Positions 33,674 through 45,610 of a DNA stretch of 64,000 bases are shown here, one piece after another (position 1 is the stretch's first letter; each line of letters starts with the position of its first letter). The DNA comes from Bacteroidaceae bacterium (GTDB taxonomy: Bacteria; Bacteroidota; Bacteroidia; Bacteroidales; Barnesiellaceae_A), in assembly GCA_017522135.1 (NCBI GenBank), contig JAFXAB010000046.1:1-64000 (forward strand), written 5' to 3'. Both the position numbers and the translations under genes were made by a program. The notes beneath the pieces were generated by a model. The model did no database searches. It was not told where the DNA came from and worked only from the letters and a program-made list of their open reading frames with translations.

Positions 33674-35770
33674 TCAGCTTATTTGCCCCCAATTGATTTT
33701 TTTGCCATAGGTTCTATTCAGCTCCTTTCGCAAGGTATAGTTGTGTGGCAATTCCAACAACTCATCCTTCTCAAGCACTTCGTGTGCCACATCGCGCGCC
33801 AATTGCAATATCTGGCCATCCTGAGCCAGATTGGCTATGCGCAATTCAAAGGCTATACCACTCTGCTGTGTGCCTTCCATATCGCCGGGCCCCCTCAAAC
33901 GCATGTCGGCCTCGGCAATGACAAACCCATCGTTGGTCTCGGCCATGATTTCGAGTCGCTTACGGGTATCTTGTGCCAAGTCGTAACGCGACATCAAAAT
34001 ACAATAGGACTGCTCTCCTCCACGTCCCACGCGACCACGCAGCTGATGCAACTGAGCCAGTCCAAAACGCTCGGCATTCTCTATCACCATGACCGTAGCA
34101 TTAGGTACATTCACGCCTACCTCTATTACAGTAGTTGCAACCATTATTTGCGCCTCGTTGCGCACAAAGCGTTGCATCTGTTCCTCTTTTTCGGCCGGTT
34201 TCATCTTACCATGTACCATGCTCACGGTATATTCCGGAAAACTCTTCTTGACTGTTTCAAATCCCTCCAAGAGGCTCTTCATATCACTCTTCTCGCTCTC
34301 TTCTATGAGAGGATATACGATGTATACTTGGCGTCCCATTTGCAACTGTCGACGCAACGAAGCATTGAGTTGTGCACGCTTGTTGTCATACTGCAACAGT
34401 GTCCGGATAGGCTTGCGACCGGGGGGCAGCTGCTTGATTACCGACACATCAAGGTCGCCATACACCGTCATGGCAAGGGTGCGCGGTATGGGGGTGGCTG
34501 TCATCACCAACACATGAGGCGGAATGGTGTTTTTGCTCCACAATTTGGCTCGTTGAGCAACACCAAAACGGTGCTGCTCGTCAATGACAACCATACCTAA
34601 GTTGTTGAATACCACACCCTCTTCAAGAAGTGCATGTGTTCCTATCAATATGCGCACATCGCCCGATGCCAGGCCGGCTAAAATTGGTTCACGCTCGCGC
34701 TTACGACGTGAGCCGGTGAGCAGTTCCACTCTCAACCCCAACGGCATGAGCATCTCCGAGATACTCTCATAGTGTTGTGCCGCCAATATTTCGGTAGGTG
34801 CCATGATACAGGCTTGGTAGCCATTATCGATAGCCATCAAGGCTGTCATAAGGGCCACAATGGTCTTTCCGCTACCCACATCACCCTGCAACAAACGATT
34901 CATCTGATGCCCACTGCCCACATCGGCTCGTATATCGCGCAACACTTGTTTTTGGTCGTCGGTAAGCGAGAATGGTAATATTTCGTTATAGAAGCGATTG
35001 AAATTTTCGCCTATGCGCGCAAAGCGAAAACCGCCGATATTGCGGGTGCGCATACGAGCATAACGCAATATGTGCAATTGCAGATAGAAAAGTTCCTCAA
35101 ACTTCAAGCGGAATTGTGCGCGTCGCATATCGTCGACCGTGCGCGGGAAGTGTATATAGCACAACGCATCGTTCAGTCCCACAAGTCGCGCACGCTCTAT
35201 CACCTCGGGCGTGAGCGTCTCTTCAAGCGGTCCATGTATCGAATTCCACAACGAGTATATCATCTTGTGCAGTGTCTTGGAGTTGACAAAAGCACTCTTC
35301 ATACGCTCGGTAGTATTATAATAGCCTTGCAGGCCTATATTTTTGTCTATAATATCATCGGCAAGATCTATCTCGGGGTGTGCTATATTATAGCGACCAT
35401 TGAAGAGCGTAGGCTTGCCGAACAGAGTATAGTCGACCCCCGTTTTATACCGCTCGGTAACATAACGTATCCCCTTGAACCACACCAATTCTATCGTTCC
35501 CGTACCATCACTGAAAGTGGCAATGAGCCTACGACGGGCTCCCTCTCCTTGTGTTGTATACGATATAATACGACCGCGCAACTGTATATAGGGCATCGAG
35601 CCATTAATCTCACTGATGCGGTAGGTCTTGCTACGGTCGATATACTTATAGGGGAAATAGTACAACAAGTCGCGATAAGAGCGAATACCCAACTCGCGTG
35701 CCAATAGTTCGGCTCGCTTAGGTCCCACTCCGGGCAGATACTTTATGTCGAGGTCGCTCAACTCGGGCAT
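33674..35770 (-). CDS. recG: ATP-dependent DNA helicase RecG
   Basis: 698 residues, standard length. The N-terminal wedge/OB domain is preceded by LPGVGPKRAELLARELG; helicase motifs are LLQGDVGSGKTIVALM (I), VVIDEQHRFGVAQR (II, DEQH), VMTATPIPRTLAM (III), VGVNVPNATVMVIENAERFG, and QLRGRVGRG (VI). It remodels stalled forks and branch-migrates Holliday junctions. It follows ispD with two bases between, so it is transcribed from the ispD promoter. Confidence 0.96.
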   Translation of the reverse strand: MPELSDLDIKYLPGVGPKRAELLARELGIRSYRDLLYYFPYKYIDRSKTYRISEINGSMPYIQLRGRIISYTTQGEGARRRLIATFSDGTGTIELVWFKGIRYVTERYKTGVDYTLFGKPTLFNGRYNIAHPEIDLADDIIDKNIGLQGYYNTTERMKSAFVNSKTLHKMIYSLWNSIHGPLEETLTPEVIERARLVGLNDALCYIHFPRTVDDMRRAQFRLKFEELFYLQLHILRYARMRTRNIGGFRFARIGENFNRFYNEILPFSLTDDQKQVLRDIRADVGSGHQMNRLLQGDVGSGKTIVALMTALMAIDNGYQACIMAPTEILAAQHYESISEMLMPLGLRVELLTGSRRKREREPILAGLASGDVRILIGTHALLEEGVVFNNLGMVVIDEQHRFGVAQRAKLWSKNTIPPHVLVMTATPIPRTLAMTVYGDLDVSVIKQLPPGRKPIRTLLQYDNKRAQLNASLRRQLQMGRQVYIVYPLIEESEKSDMKSLLEGFETVKKSFPEYTVSMVHGKMKPAEKEEQMQRFVRNEAQIMVATTVIEVGVNVPNATVMVIENAERFGLAQLHQLRGRVGRGGEQSYCILMSRYDLAQDTRKRLEIMAETNDGFVIAEADMRLRGPGDMEGTQQSGIAFELRIANLAQDGQILQLARDVAHEVLEKDELLELPHNYTLRKELNRTYGKKINWGQIS

Positions 35771-35772
35771 GA

Positions 35773-36453
35773 CTATTGTTGCTGTAGGATGATTTCGGCA
35801 AGGGCTATATCTTGCGGGATGGTTATCTTGATATTCTCGCGGTTGCCCTCTATCAAAGTTACTCGATATCCGGCAGCCTCATATACCGAGGCATCATCGG
35901 TAAACTCCGGTCGATATGGCACTGAATAGGCAGCCTTGATACGTGTCGAGTCGAATACTTGCGGTGTTTGCACAGCTCGATATGCGCTACGCTCAACAGC
36001 GCATGAGTTATCGCCCTCGACGCGACGCAGACTCTCTACAACAGGCATTACCGGTATCGCCGCACCACAACGGCAAGCCATATCGAAAGCAGAGCGGACT
36101 ACGCCTATCGAAACAAGCGGGCGCACACCGTCGTGAATAGCCACCAATGCACCCTCGGGTACAAGAGCCAAGGCATTGGTAACGGTGTGAAAACGTGTTT
36201 CGCCTCCGTCTACAACGGTGTGACTGCGGGTATAGTTGTACTCTTGACACAATCGTTGCCACTCCTCTTGTTGATCATGAGGCAATGCCAAGATAAGCTT
36301 TGCCTCGGACTCGGCACAAGCCATGCGGTCGAGCGTGTGCATCAACACTGTTTTTCCGGCCAGCGGCAAGAATTGCTTGGGTACATCACCACCCATGCGC
36401 GTACCACGACCACCGGCCACTACTATGATATATTTTTCGACTGCCATACTCAT
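35773..36453 (-). CDS. ispD: 2-C-methyl-D-erythritol 4-phosphate cytidylyltransferase
   Basis: 226 residues from MSMAVEKYIIVVAGG (ATG 36453; ATG 36447 also possible). The more upstream ATG at 36471 lies in the -7 box and is rejected. Motifs: VVAGGRGTRMGGDVPKQFLP (CTP binding), HDGVRPLVS, AYRAVQTPQVF, TDDASVYEA. It makes CDP-ME in the non-mevalonate isoprenoid pathway. First gene of the ispD-recG operon; its promoter lies inside a repeat shared with the nitroreductase operon. Confidence 0.93.
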   Translation of the reverse strand: MSMAVEKYIIVVAGGRGTRMGGDVPKQFLPLAGKTVLMHTLDRMACAESEAKLILALPHDQQEEWQRLCQEYNYTRSHTVVDGGETRFHTVTNALALVPEGALVAIHDGVRPLVSIGVVRSAFDMACRCGAAIPVMPVVESLRRVEGDNSCAVERSAYRAVQTPQVFDSTRIKAAYSVPYRPEFTDDASVYEAAGYRVTLIEGNRENIKITIPQDIALAEIILQQQ

Positions 36454-36468
36454 GAGATATTGGTCATA

Positions 36469-36554
36469 CAAAGATAGTGAAAGGTGAGAGAAGAAAAACT
36501 AAGTTTACTTAAGTTTTTATGCCGGACCGCATCCTATATTCTATAAATATAGTG
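36469..36554 (-). repeat. second locus of the promoter repeat family (ispD promoter)
   Basis: Read on the minus strand it gives CACTATATTT, then AGAATATAGGATGCGGTCCGG, an imperfect palindrome (AAAAACtTAAGT-AA-ACTTAGTTTTT), and TCTTCTCTCACCTTTCACTATCTTTG. Order and spacing match the unit at 19613-19703. The palindrome arms differ in sequence but keep the same pairing and the same bulged T. The last box (36469-36476) is the ispD -7 element. Confidence 0.85.
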
Positions 36555-36627
36555 CAAGGTACTAAATTGAGCATGTATCAGGTTCCTTTTTCTCACACAT
36601 CACGCACCGGTTTGGGGCAACATAGCA

Positions 36628-36670
36628 CAAGAGACTACCATACCGATTGTGCAATCGTGGTAGTCTCTTG
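36628..36670 (-). terminator. terminator of the xus-like operon
   Basis: 13-bp stem (CAAGAGACTACCA / TGGTAGTCTCTTG) with an inner CGATT/AATCG stem, 30 bp past the PepSY-gene stop. Confidence 0.75.
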
Positions 36671-36700
36671 ACAAAATCAATCAACAAGATGAGGGTTGTG

Positions 36701-37852
36701 TTACTTTTTATTTTTTTTATACAGACGTTTAATCCATAAGTAATAGCCTGTAAGCGGGAGTGTAGCACCCAATAGTGCCGCCATAAAGGCAAGTATGCGA
36801 GTAACCATTCCGCCCCAGCTGCCTACGTGTACCGAGTAGATCCACCCGCGAAGTTTGTTCCGTTTATTGTTATCGCTATAGTAGGTATGATCGGTTACAC
36901 GACCTGTCCGGTTGTCAAATTTATAGCTATCCGATGCTCGTTGGTTGCCAATGCGATTAAAAGATACATTGACCGAGCCATTTGATATGGTTATTTGCTT
37001 GTAGTCGGAGTTTTCTTGCGCAACAAACTCATACACATCTTGCCAATATAGATAGGGAGACTGAGACTCCGACACTTTCTCGGCATCAACAGCGTTGTTG
37101 TTGGTTTTTCTCACCGACTTGTTGGCGTATGCTTCTTTGGTGTTGTTCTTTTGTACGCTCTGTTCTACTCCAAACAGGCTGTAAAAAGCGTTGCGATACC
37201 AAGGGTACGACCATGTGAGACCGGTGAGAGCCATTGCCAATAGAAATACAATTGCATACATACCACCCACCACATGTAAGTCGTACAAGAAACGTTTCCA
37301 ACCACTGCGCAGACGTATGGTTACAAGGTTTTTCCATGCTTTTTTAGACTTTGGCCACCAGAGTATTATGCCGGTTATAAGTATTACGACAAATAGCGAA
37401 GTGCTAATACCCACAATTTGCTTTCCCCAGAAAACACCGCCATTAGCATCGCGCTTATCAAGCAAGAAACGATGAAGACGAAACATTGTGTTGAAAAAGG
37501 GAAGTCGGCTACTGCTGCCTTTCACCTCGCCTGTATATTGGTCGACATATATAGCCGCCCTACGAGGTTTTGAAAGATTTACTTTATAACATCTTTCGGG
37601 GTCGGACGAAACAGTTATACCTGTAATCGATACGTCTTTGTTGAGTGTGGGTGCTACATTGCTAATCAATGAGTCGATAGGCAGAGGTGAGTTTTTAACC
37701 TCTTCGACAAAATATATATCGTGTTGCACACACTCGGTTATCTCTTTCTCAAAGACGAGCATAGCACCCGAGAAACAGATAACTGTTATTACAAGCCCCA
37801 ACGGAATAGAGAGCCAAAGGTGTAATTGACGGAATAATTTTTTCATAATCAT
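36701..37852 (-). CDS. PepSY-TM protein (XusC-like inner-membrane reductase component)
   Basis: 383 residues with about four transmembrane helices: LHLWLSIPLGLVITVICFSG near the start, a central pair, and RILAFMAALLGATLPLTGYY near the end. This is the PepSY-associated TM architecture, with the conserved WxxxLH-like start (QLHLWLS) and LHRFLL. Known homologues (XusC, FoxB-type) are thought to reduce or release siderophore iron at the inner membrane. The ATG shares one base with the stop of the DUF4374 gene (TAATG), coupling the two. Confidence 0.85.
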   Translation of the reverse strand: MIMKKLFRQLHLWLSIPLGLVITVICFSGAMLVFEKEITECVQHDIYFVEEVKNSPLPIDSLISNVAPTLNKDVSITGITVSSDPERCYKVNLSKPRRAAIYVDQYTGEVKGSSSRLPFFNTMFRLHRFLLDKRDANGGVFWGKQIVGISTSLFVVILITGIILWWPKSKKAWKNLVTIRLRSGWKRFLYDLHVVGGMYAIVFLLAMALTGLTWSYPWYRNAFYSLFGVEQSVQKNNTKEAYANKSVRKTNNNAVDAEKVSESQSPYLYWQDVYEFVAQENSDYKQITISNGSVNVSFNRIGNQRASDSYKFDNRTGRVTDHTYYSDNNKRNKLRGWIYSVHVGSWGGMVTRILAFMAALLGATLPLTGYYLWIKRLYKKNKK

Positions 37853-39243
37853 TATTTATCTATGGGTAACAACAGACCTACGCCATTAATTTGTGTAGCT
37901 TCTACAGTAACACCCTTAGAGGCAGTTGCTGTAGTGGGGTCTATTACATATATGGAAGGATAACCATCGGTGGTAGTAACAGTGACATATACCTTACCAT
38001 TTTCGTTATATACAGCATTACCAAAACTTGAAATCTTTTCGGTTTCGGGCATGCCATCGATGTATGTCAATTGGCCGGTTTCACCCTTGAATACAGCCAA
38101 TTGGTTGGCTGTAAAGCCACTCTCGGTCAATGGGCGATCGTACATCAACATTAAGAAATAGTCGTCGGCAATATGCCAGCAACGCAAGAACGATTTGCCA
38201 CCGGTTTGTGATTCGATATTGTAATAGTAATTGGGGTCAAACTCTTTTGTGCCGGCTTTGATGCGCACGACTCCGGCATCAAGGGTTGTCTTTTGACGAA
38301 CATCTTTCATCGTCTTGGCATAGCTGGGCGAGAATACGTAGATATCGCCATTATCGGCAGCCCATATTGTTTGGTAATACTGCGACTTGTAACGTCCGCA
38401 TGCATAACTTATCTTGTCGGTCTTGATAAGCGTTTTTGAACTCAATGTTTCGTCATCAAATATGGCTACCCAGCATTCATCGGGATATTGAGTCCATTGC
38501 AGTTCATCTTTCTCATAAGCACCACTACCCGAGCCACCGGCTTCGGTCTTGATAAGATCGGCATATCCATCACGCACCCAACGACCATTGCCATCTTTTA
38601 CGCCATATTGACTCAAACCCATGGGTACGGCAACGCTCCACAATTTGCCATTGCTCTCCAATAAGCCGGCCAATGTTACATACTCGCCATTGCCAAGGAA
38701 ATTTTCTGCGTTATATATCTCTTGTCGGGTATCGTTGGTGACATACGTTTCGCCTTCTACGTCCAACCACGATACCAAGAACGATTGTGGTATGTAACCG
38801 TTCTCATCGGCAAACTCCGATGGGCCATCACCGGTCGATGTTGTCATGATATACTTATCATATATGCCGTATGTAGTAAAGCGACGTACAGCATATTCGG
38901 CTGCACGAGCCTCAACACCATTGTCCCCCATGATGTACGAGCGTGTTGTGCCTGCATTGCCTTGGTTGTATGTGAGTCCATACAGATATTTGTTGCGGTA
39001 GAAAACCCAATATGTGGCACCTTCATTGACAAGACCATTGTTTACAGCCGACACAGAACCCTCTTCGAGTTTGTCGGATGTAAGTAACACATACGTGGTA
39101 TTGCCAGAGGCTGTCACTGATGATGCTATTACATACGCTCCCTCTACCGTGTCGGTAGGTGGTGTATTGTTGTTCTCGTCACATGCAACAAATGTCATTG
39201 CAGAAGCTACTAATAATGAGTAGATAAATTTTTTCTTATTCAT
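37852..39243 (-). CDS. DUF4374 surface lipoprotein (XusB-like siderophore binder)
   Basis: 463 residues with lipoprotein signal ending TFVAC. The rest is a beta-propeller-like repeat protein matching DUF4374: DEnnn linker, [38 protein letters not shown], and a C-terminal [19 protein letters not shown]. In Bacteroides thetaiotaomicron the DUF4374 protein XusB is a secreted, surface-exposed siderophore-binding lipoprotein. Here it lies between a PepSY gene and a TonB-dependent receptor gene, the same order. Ligand identity cannot be read from sequence. Confidence 0.85.
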   Translation of the reverse strand: MNKKKFIYSLLVASAMTFVACDENNNTPPTDTVEGAYVIASSVTASGNTTYVLLTSDKLEEGSVSAVNNGLVNEGATYWVFYRNKYLYGLTYNQGNAGTTRSYIMGDNGVEARAAEYAVRRFTTYGIYDKYIMTTSTGDGPSEFADENGYIPQSFLVSWLDVEGETYVTNDTRQEIYNAENFLGNGEYVTLAGLLESNGKLWSVAVPMGLSQYGVKDGNGRWVRDGYADLIKTEAGGSGSGAYEKDELQWTQYPDECWVAIFDDETLSSKTLIKTDKISYACGRYKSQYYQTIWAADNGDIYVFSPSYAKTMKDVRQKTTLDAGVVRIKAGTKEFDPNYYYNIESQTGGKSFLRCWHIADDYFLMLMYDRPLTESGFTANQLAVFKGETGQLTYIDGMPETEKISSFGNAVYNENGKVYVTVTTTDGYPSIYVIDPTTATASKGVTVEATQINGVGLLLPIDK

Positions 39244-39267
39244 TTTTATAACGTTTATTTATTGATA

Positions 39268-41640
39268 TTATTTTCCGAAGTATACTCGTATTTTTCCGTA
39301 AAATGCCCGACCGGCTTTCTGCAGGCTGAAATTATCGTATAGCAACTCATCGGTAATATTGCGACACTCCACAATAAAATTGTATCGTCCATGATGCAAG
39401 CTATAGGCTACTGAAACATTGTGAGAGAATTGGTCGGGGACTATATAGTCGCCTTTATTGGCTCCTATGTTGGACGAATAGTAGGTAAAACTATGCATAT
39501 ACTGATTGTCGTATGTTACCGTTAGTTTATTCCCTTTGCCGAATAGATCATTCCAATAGAATGATATATCAGAGTCGGCAAACATGTAGGGTATGTTGGG
39601 CATACGTTCTTTATATGACAAGTTGGGTACTGATGAGCCTAAGGCTGTGGGCATGTTGTCGCGCACGTCCATTTGTGTAAAGTTGGCACCAATACTCAGC
39701 CATTTGCTATAGCTATATCGCACCGACAAGTTGTATCCTAATGTTTGTACTTTGCCGTAGTTGATATAGGTTGCAGCCGACTTACCTCCGCTCAGGTCGG
39801 TGATATTGCGCTGTATATAGTCGTTGGTATTACGATATACCAAGCCGGCTTCGGCATATAGCGAATGTGTGTCAAATGTCTGGTTATAAGCCAAATTAAT
39901 ATTTACATTGTGGCTGTTTTCGGGACGTATACCCACATCTCCTATCTCTAAATCTTCATCGCCAAACATCTCTTCGATAGTGGGCAGACGGTATGCCTTC
40001 TCGTACGACACCTTGGCTTGCAACGACGGTATAATAAAGTATGTTCCGGCTATGCCATATCCCCAAGAATCGACGTTGCGCGCTGTACGAACATACTCGC
40101 TCTGATTGGATGAGGTTGCAACAGGCCCTGCCACAAACTGATTGTAGTACTTACCAAATACCGATAAGTTCCACTTATTATTGGGCATCAGACGATACGA
40201 TAGTCCTGTGATGTTCTTACAGGTCTCTTTGTCGATAGCTTGTGTTTGTTCCTCGACAGCAAGCAAAGATGTGTTGCTACGATGAAATGAGTTGAACACA
40301 TGATTGAGTGTGAACAAGTGCATATCGCCCAGACGATAATTGAAGTTGAGCGTAGCATTCCAATTGTCATTATTAGCTCGTGAATGCTGATAAGATTGCT
40401 CTCCGGGCGAGTTCAGCAGTTTTTTGTCACCTACCCAGTTATACTTGTACGATGAAGTATCGACGTTGGTAGTGATGTTGCGATTGTAATTGGCAGTGAG
40501 TGTTGCATCAAGCCCTTCTATCAAAATGTTGCGCTTGCTATATTCGAGAGACGGCATGAGCGAGTATCCTTTGCGATGCTTCTCTCCATATACAATTTCC
40601 TGTCGCACACCGGTTTGTATCTCCTTATACATATTGGAGTAGGTAAAACCCAACATCAAGCGATCGGCCCACTTGGTTTGTACAAAACCAACTTTGGCAA
40701 CGACGGCCTCGTTGTGATAGGTGTCATTAAATCGCTGTACATGCTCCTTTTTGTTTTTGTCGATACGCCCTGTTTCAAAATCTTCGACAGGTGCATTTAC
40801 GTAGTAGTTGTTGTCGGAGTAGTTTTGGAATGCATTTATTTCGTATGTAAGACCATTATCGAAACTTTGTCCAAAATGTACATTGGTACGATGGGTGTTG
40901 AAAGAGCCATACGAGTAGGAAGCATCAAGAAACCAATTGCGACGTTTCTTTTTGGTAACAATATTAATTACTCCTCCTATAGCATCGGTTCCGAAACCTA
41001 CCGGAACAACACCTTTGTACACCTCTATGCGATCGGCGAAGCTCACCGGTATATTATTGATGCTAAACGAGTTGCCAACACCTTCTTGGGGCACTCCGTC
41101 TATAAACACTTTGATATGTTTACCACTGAATCCATCGAGCGTCAATTGCATGTCAGAACCCACACCGCCCGACTCACGCAACTTCATACCCGGAATTTTT
41201 GACAATGCTTCACCCAGATTTTTAGTGCTATTTTGCAACTCTTTAGTCTCTAATGCCACGGCATTGAAAGCCGATTGTTTTACTCGACTTACACCGGTCG
41301 ATACAACCACCACTTCGTCAAGTTGTCGGTTATCGGACTCTAATGAGATATTGTAGGTTGTCATTACACCCGATGCAACATCTACAGGTTGCTCGGCCGT
41401 TGTGTATCCGAGTGAACTAACTACCATCGTGTATTGTCCCGAAGGTGCAATTAGACGGTAAGCACCTTGTTCGTCTGTAAAACAACCATAAGATGTACCT
41501 TTAAGATATACACTTACATGTGAAGCATCTTTTTCTCCCTCAATGGTGACTTTACCTTGTAATCCCGATATTGGCTTGGCTACAGCGTTGGTCGATGCCA
41601 ACAGAAGTGCCACTGTTAATAAAATATACCTATACGACAC
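39268..41640 (-). CDS. TonB-dependent outer-membrane receptor (XusA-like)
   Basis: 790 residues from a GTG at 41640; no in-frame ATG gives a signal peptide, and SYRYILLTVALLLASTNAVA fits well. N-terminal carboxypeptidase-D regulatory-like domain (LQGKVTIEGEKDASHVSVYL), then TonB box region and plug (IPGMKLRESGGVGSDMQLTL; GTDAIGGVINIVTKK), then a 22-strand barrel ending YGKIRVYFGK. Siderophore-type receptor rather than SusC type by size. First gene of the operon, promoter 41670. Confidence 0.9.
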   Translation of the reverse strand: MSYRYILLTVALLLASTNAVAKPISGLQGKVTIEGEKDASHVSVYLKGTSYGCFTDEQGAYRLIAPSGQYTMVVSSLGYTTAEQPVDVASGVMTTYNISLESDNRQLDEVVVVSTGVSRVKQSAFNAVALETKELQNSTKNLGEALSKIPGMKLRESGGVGSDMQLTLDGFSGKHIKVFIDGVPQEGVGNSFSINNIPVSFADRIEVYKGVVPVGFGTDAIGGVINIVTKKKRRNWFLDASYSYGSFNTHRTNVHFGQSFDNGLTYEINAFQNYSDNNYYVNAPVEDFETGRIDKNKKEHVQRFNDTYHNEAVVAKVGFVQTKWADRLMLGFTYSNMYKEIQTGVRQEIVYGEKHRKGYSLMPSLEYSKRNILIEGLDATLTANYNRNITTNVDTSSYKYNWVGDKKLLNSPGEQSYQHSRANNDNWNATLNFNYRLGDMHLFTLNHVFNSFHRSNTSLLAVEEQTQAIDKETCKNITGLSYRLMPNNKWNLSVFGKYYNQFVAGPVATSSNQSEYVRTARNVDSWGYGIAGTYFIIPSLQAKVSYEKAYRLPTIEEMFGDEDLEIGDVGIRPENSHNVNINLAYNQTFDTHSLYAEAGLVYRNTNDYIQRNITDLSGGKSAATYINYGKVQTLGYNLSVRYSYSKWLSIGANFTQMDVRDNMPTALGSSVPNLSYKERMPNIPYMFADSDISFYWNDLFGKGNKLTVTYDNQYMHSFTYYSSNIGANKGDYIVPDQFSHNVSVAYSLHHGRYNFIVECRNITDELLYDNFSLQKAGRAFYGKIRVYFGK

Positions 41641-41669
41641 GTTTCAAAAATTACTATTAAAATACACCG

Positions 41670-41677
41670 CAAAGGTA
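41670..41677 (-). promoter_or_regulatory. -7 box of the xus-like operon
   Basis: CAAAGGTA, which is TACCTTTG on the minus strand, 29 bp upstream of the GTG start. No recognisable Fur box was found by eye. Confidence 0.6.
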
Positions 41678-41845
41678 GAGGGGTGACGAAAGTTCGGCAA
41701 TAACCAAAATTCGGTATTTTTAAAATCTATAATAATCATTTATAACTAACTATATTTAGGTATAAGAGCTATGTTATAGATAGTATTTTGAAAACAATTG
41801 AAGATTTTTTCATATCTTAGCACCTAAAAAAGAATAAGTACAACT

Positions 41846-42706
41846 ATGCTATACCTTATCATAGCCATTACATTCGGCTCGCTGTTTGCCATATTATTCA
41901 AGATATTTCAGCGAAAAGGTATCAATGCCTTGCAAGCCATTGCTGTCAACTATGTGGTAGCATTCGTGCTGGGCATGGTGGGCAATGCCTCACAAGGACT
42001 GTCGGCCACAGGCATAGGCAGTTGGCTACTCCCCACCATCCTTGTAGGCCTCTTTATGATGGCTTCGTTTGTCTCCATGAACATGGCCACTCGCTCACAC
42101 GGCATAGCCATAGCTACCATTGCCGCAAGGGTAGCATTTATCATCCCGGTACTGTGTGCCTACCTCTTCCTGCAGGGCAACGAGCCACGTTGGATAGCCT
42201 CGGCATTGGTCATAGCCTCGCTACTGCTCATTTTCCCCCATCAAAGCAACGGTAAGTCGACCACACAACAATGGATATATCCCCTACTCGTCTTTGCTTG
42301 CTACGGCATTACCAACTTCCTGCTCAAGCTCTCGCAGCAACTTGTAGCCAACGCCGGAGGTAGCGATGCCGACCTCAGCCTCGTCACCGGCATAGCCTTC
42401 CTATCGGCACTGCTATTTACATTGCTCTACTACATGTTTATGCCTCGCTCACAGCGCGCCCCACTATCATGGCGCAATGTGGCAGCCGGTATTGTACTGG
42501 GTTGTGTCAATGTAGGATGCACCTACTTCCTGCTGAAGTCGCTCATGGTCATAGACAGTGGCATATTCTATCCCATATACAACATCGCCATCGTCACCAT
42601 AGCCACACTTGTAGGTCGCATAGGCTTTGGCGAGAGACTCAAGATTACACAGTATATAGGCGTGGCTGTAGCTATATTGGCCATTATCTTATTTTTCTAC
42701 CAATGA
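41846..42706 (+). CDS. DMT-superfamily (EamA-type) transporter
   Basis: 286 residues, about ten transmembrane helices in two repeated halves. The first half contains FKIFQRKGINALQAIAVNYV; the second ends VGRIGFGERLKITQYIGVAV, the paired Gly/Glu motif of EamA permeases. Family members export metabolites across the inner membrane; substrate unknown. It is monocistronic, divergent from the xus-like operon, with a weak TATCTTAG near 41812. Confidence 0.85.
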   Translation: MLYLIIAITFGSLFAILFKIFQRKGINALQAIAVNYVVAFVLGMVGNASQGLSATGIGSWLLPTILVGLFMMASFVSMNMATRSHGIAIATIAARVAFIIPVLCAYLFLQGNEPRWIASALVIASLLLIFPHQSNGKSTTQQWIYPLLVFACYGITNFLLKLSQQLVANAGGSDADLSLVTGIAFLSALLFTLLYYMFMPRSQRAPLSWRNVAAGIVLGCVNVGCTYFLLKSLMVIDSGIFYPIYNIAIVTIATLVGRIGFGERLKITQYIGVAVAILAIILFFYQ

Positions 42707-42727
42707 GCCATACTGTATCAAATGAAT

Positions 42728-42763
42728 AAAAAAACCGCACTGTCGTCGACTATGCGGTTTTTT
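42728..42763. terminator. bidirectional terminator between the DMT gene and rplS
   Basis: AAAAAACCGCA / TGCGGTTTTTT stem with a 13-nt loop between convergent genes. Confidence 0.85.
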
Positions 42764-42787
42764 ATCTTGCAAAGCGTGTGCCTTGTA

Positions 42788-43138
42788 TTAGACACGTTTT
42801 TCGCGGATGCGGGCTTTCTTACCGGTGAGTTGGCGCAAGTAGTACAATTTAGCACGACGCACTTTACCACGACGGTTTACAGTAATTTTATCAACGAAGG
42901 GAGAGTCGAGGGGGAAGATACGCTCTACACCTACGTTACCCGACATCTTGCGTACGGTGAAACGTTTTTTGTCACCATGACCCGAAATGCGAATTACATC
43001 GCCACGGAAATCTTGAATACGCTCTTTGTTACCCTCTTGGATGCGGTAAGAAACTGTGATAGTATCACCGCTCTTGAATTCGGGGTGTTGTTTCTTTTCT
43101 GAAGCAAAAGCTTCTTCTACAATCTTAATAAAGTCCAT
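42788..43138 (-). CDS. rplS: 50S ribosomal protein L19
   Basis: 116 residues from [11 protein letters not shown] (ATG 43138). An upstream extension is open but not part of the protein. Conserved sequence [32 protein letters not shown] and the C-terminal [19 protein letters not shown]. Located at the 30S-50S interface. Monocistronic here. Confidence 0.97.
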   Translation of the reverse strand: MDFIKIVEEAFASEKKQHPEFKSGDTITVSYRIQEGNKERIQDFRGDVIRISGHGDKKRFTVRKMSGNVGVERIFPLDSPFVDKITVNRRGKVRRAKLYYLRQLTGKKARIREKRV

Positions 43139-45524
<2,386 letters not shown>

Positions 45525-45551
45525 CCACAACAACAATCTCGACAGAATACA

Positions 45552-45588
45552 AAACCGGTGCGCCAATATCAAACTGACGCACCGGTTT
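45552..45588. terminator. bidirectional terminator after ligA
   Basis: AAACCGGTGCG / CGCACCGGTTT stem with a 15-nt loop, followed by GTTTTT on the plus strand. Confidence 0.85.
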
Positions 45589-45610
45589 GTTTTTCTATAC
45601 AATATGTATA

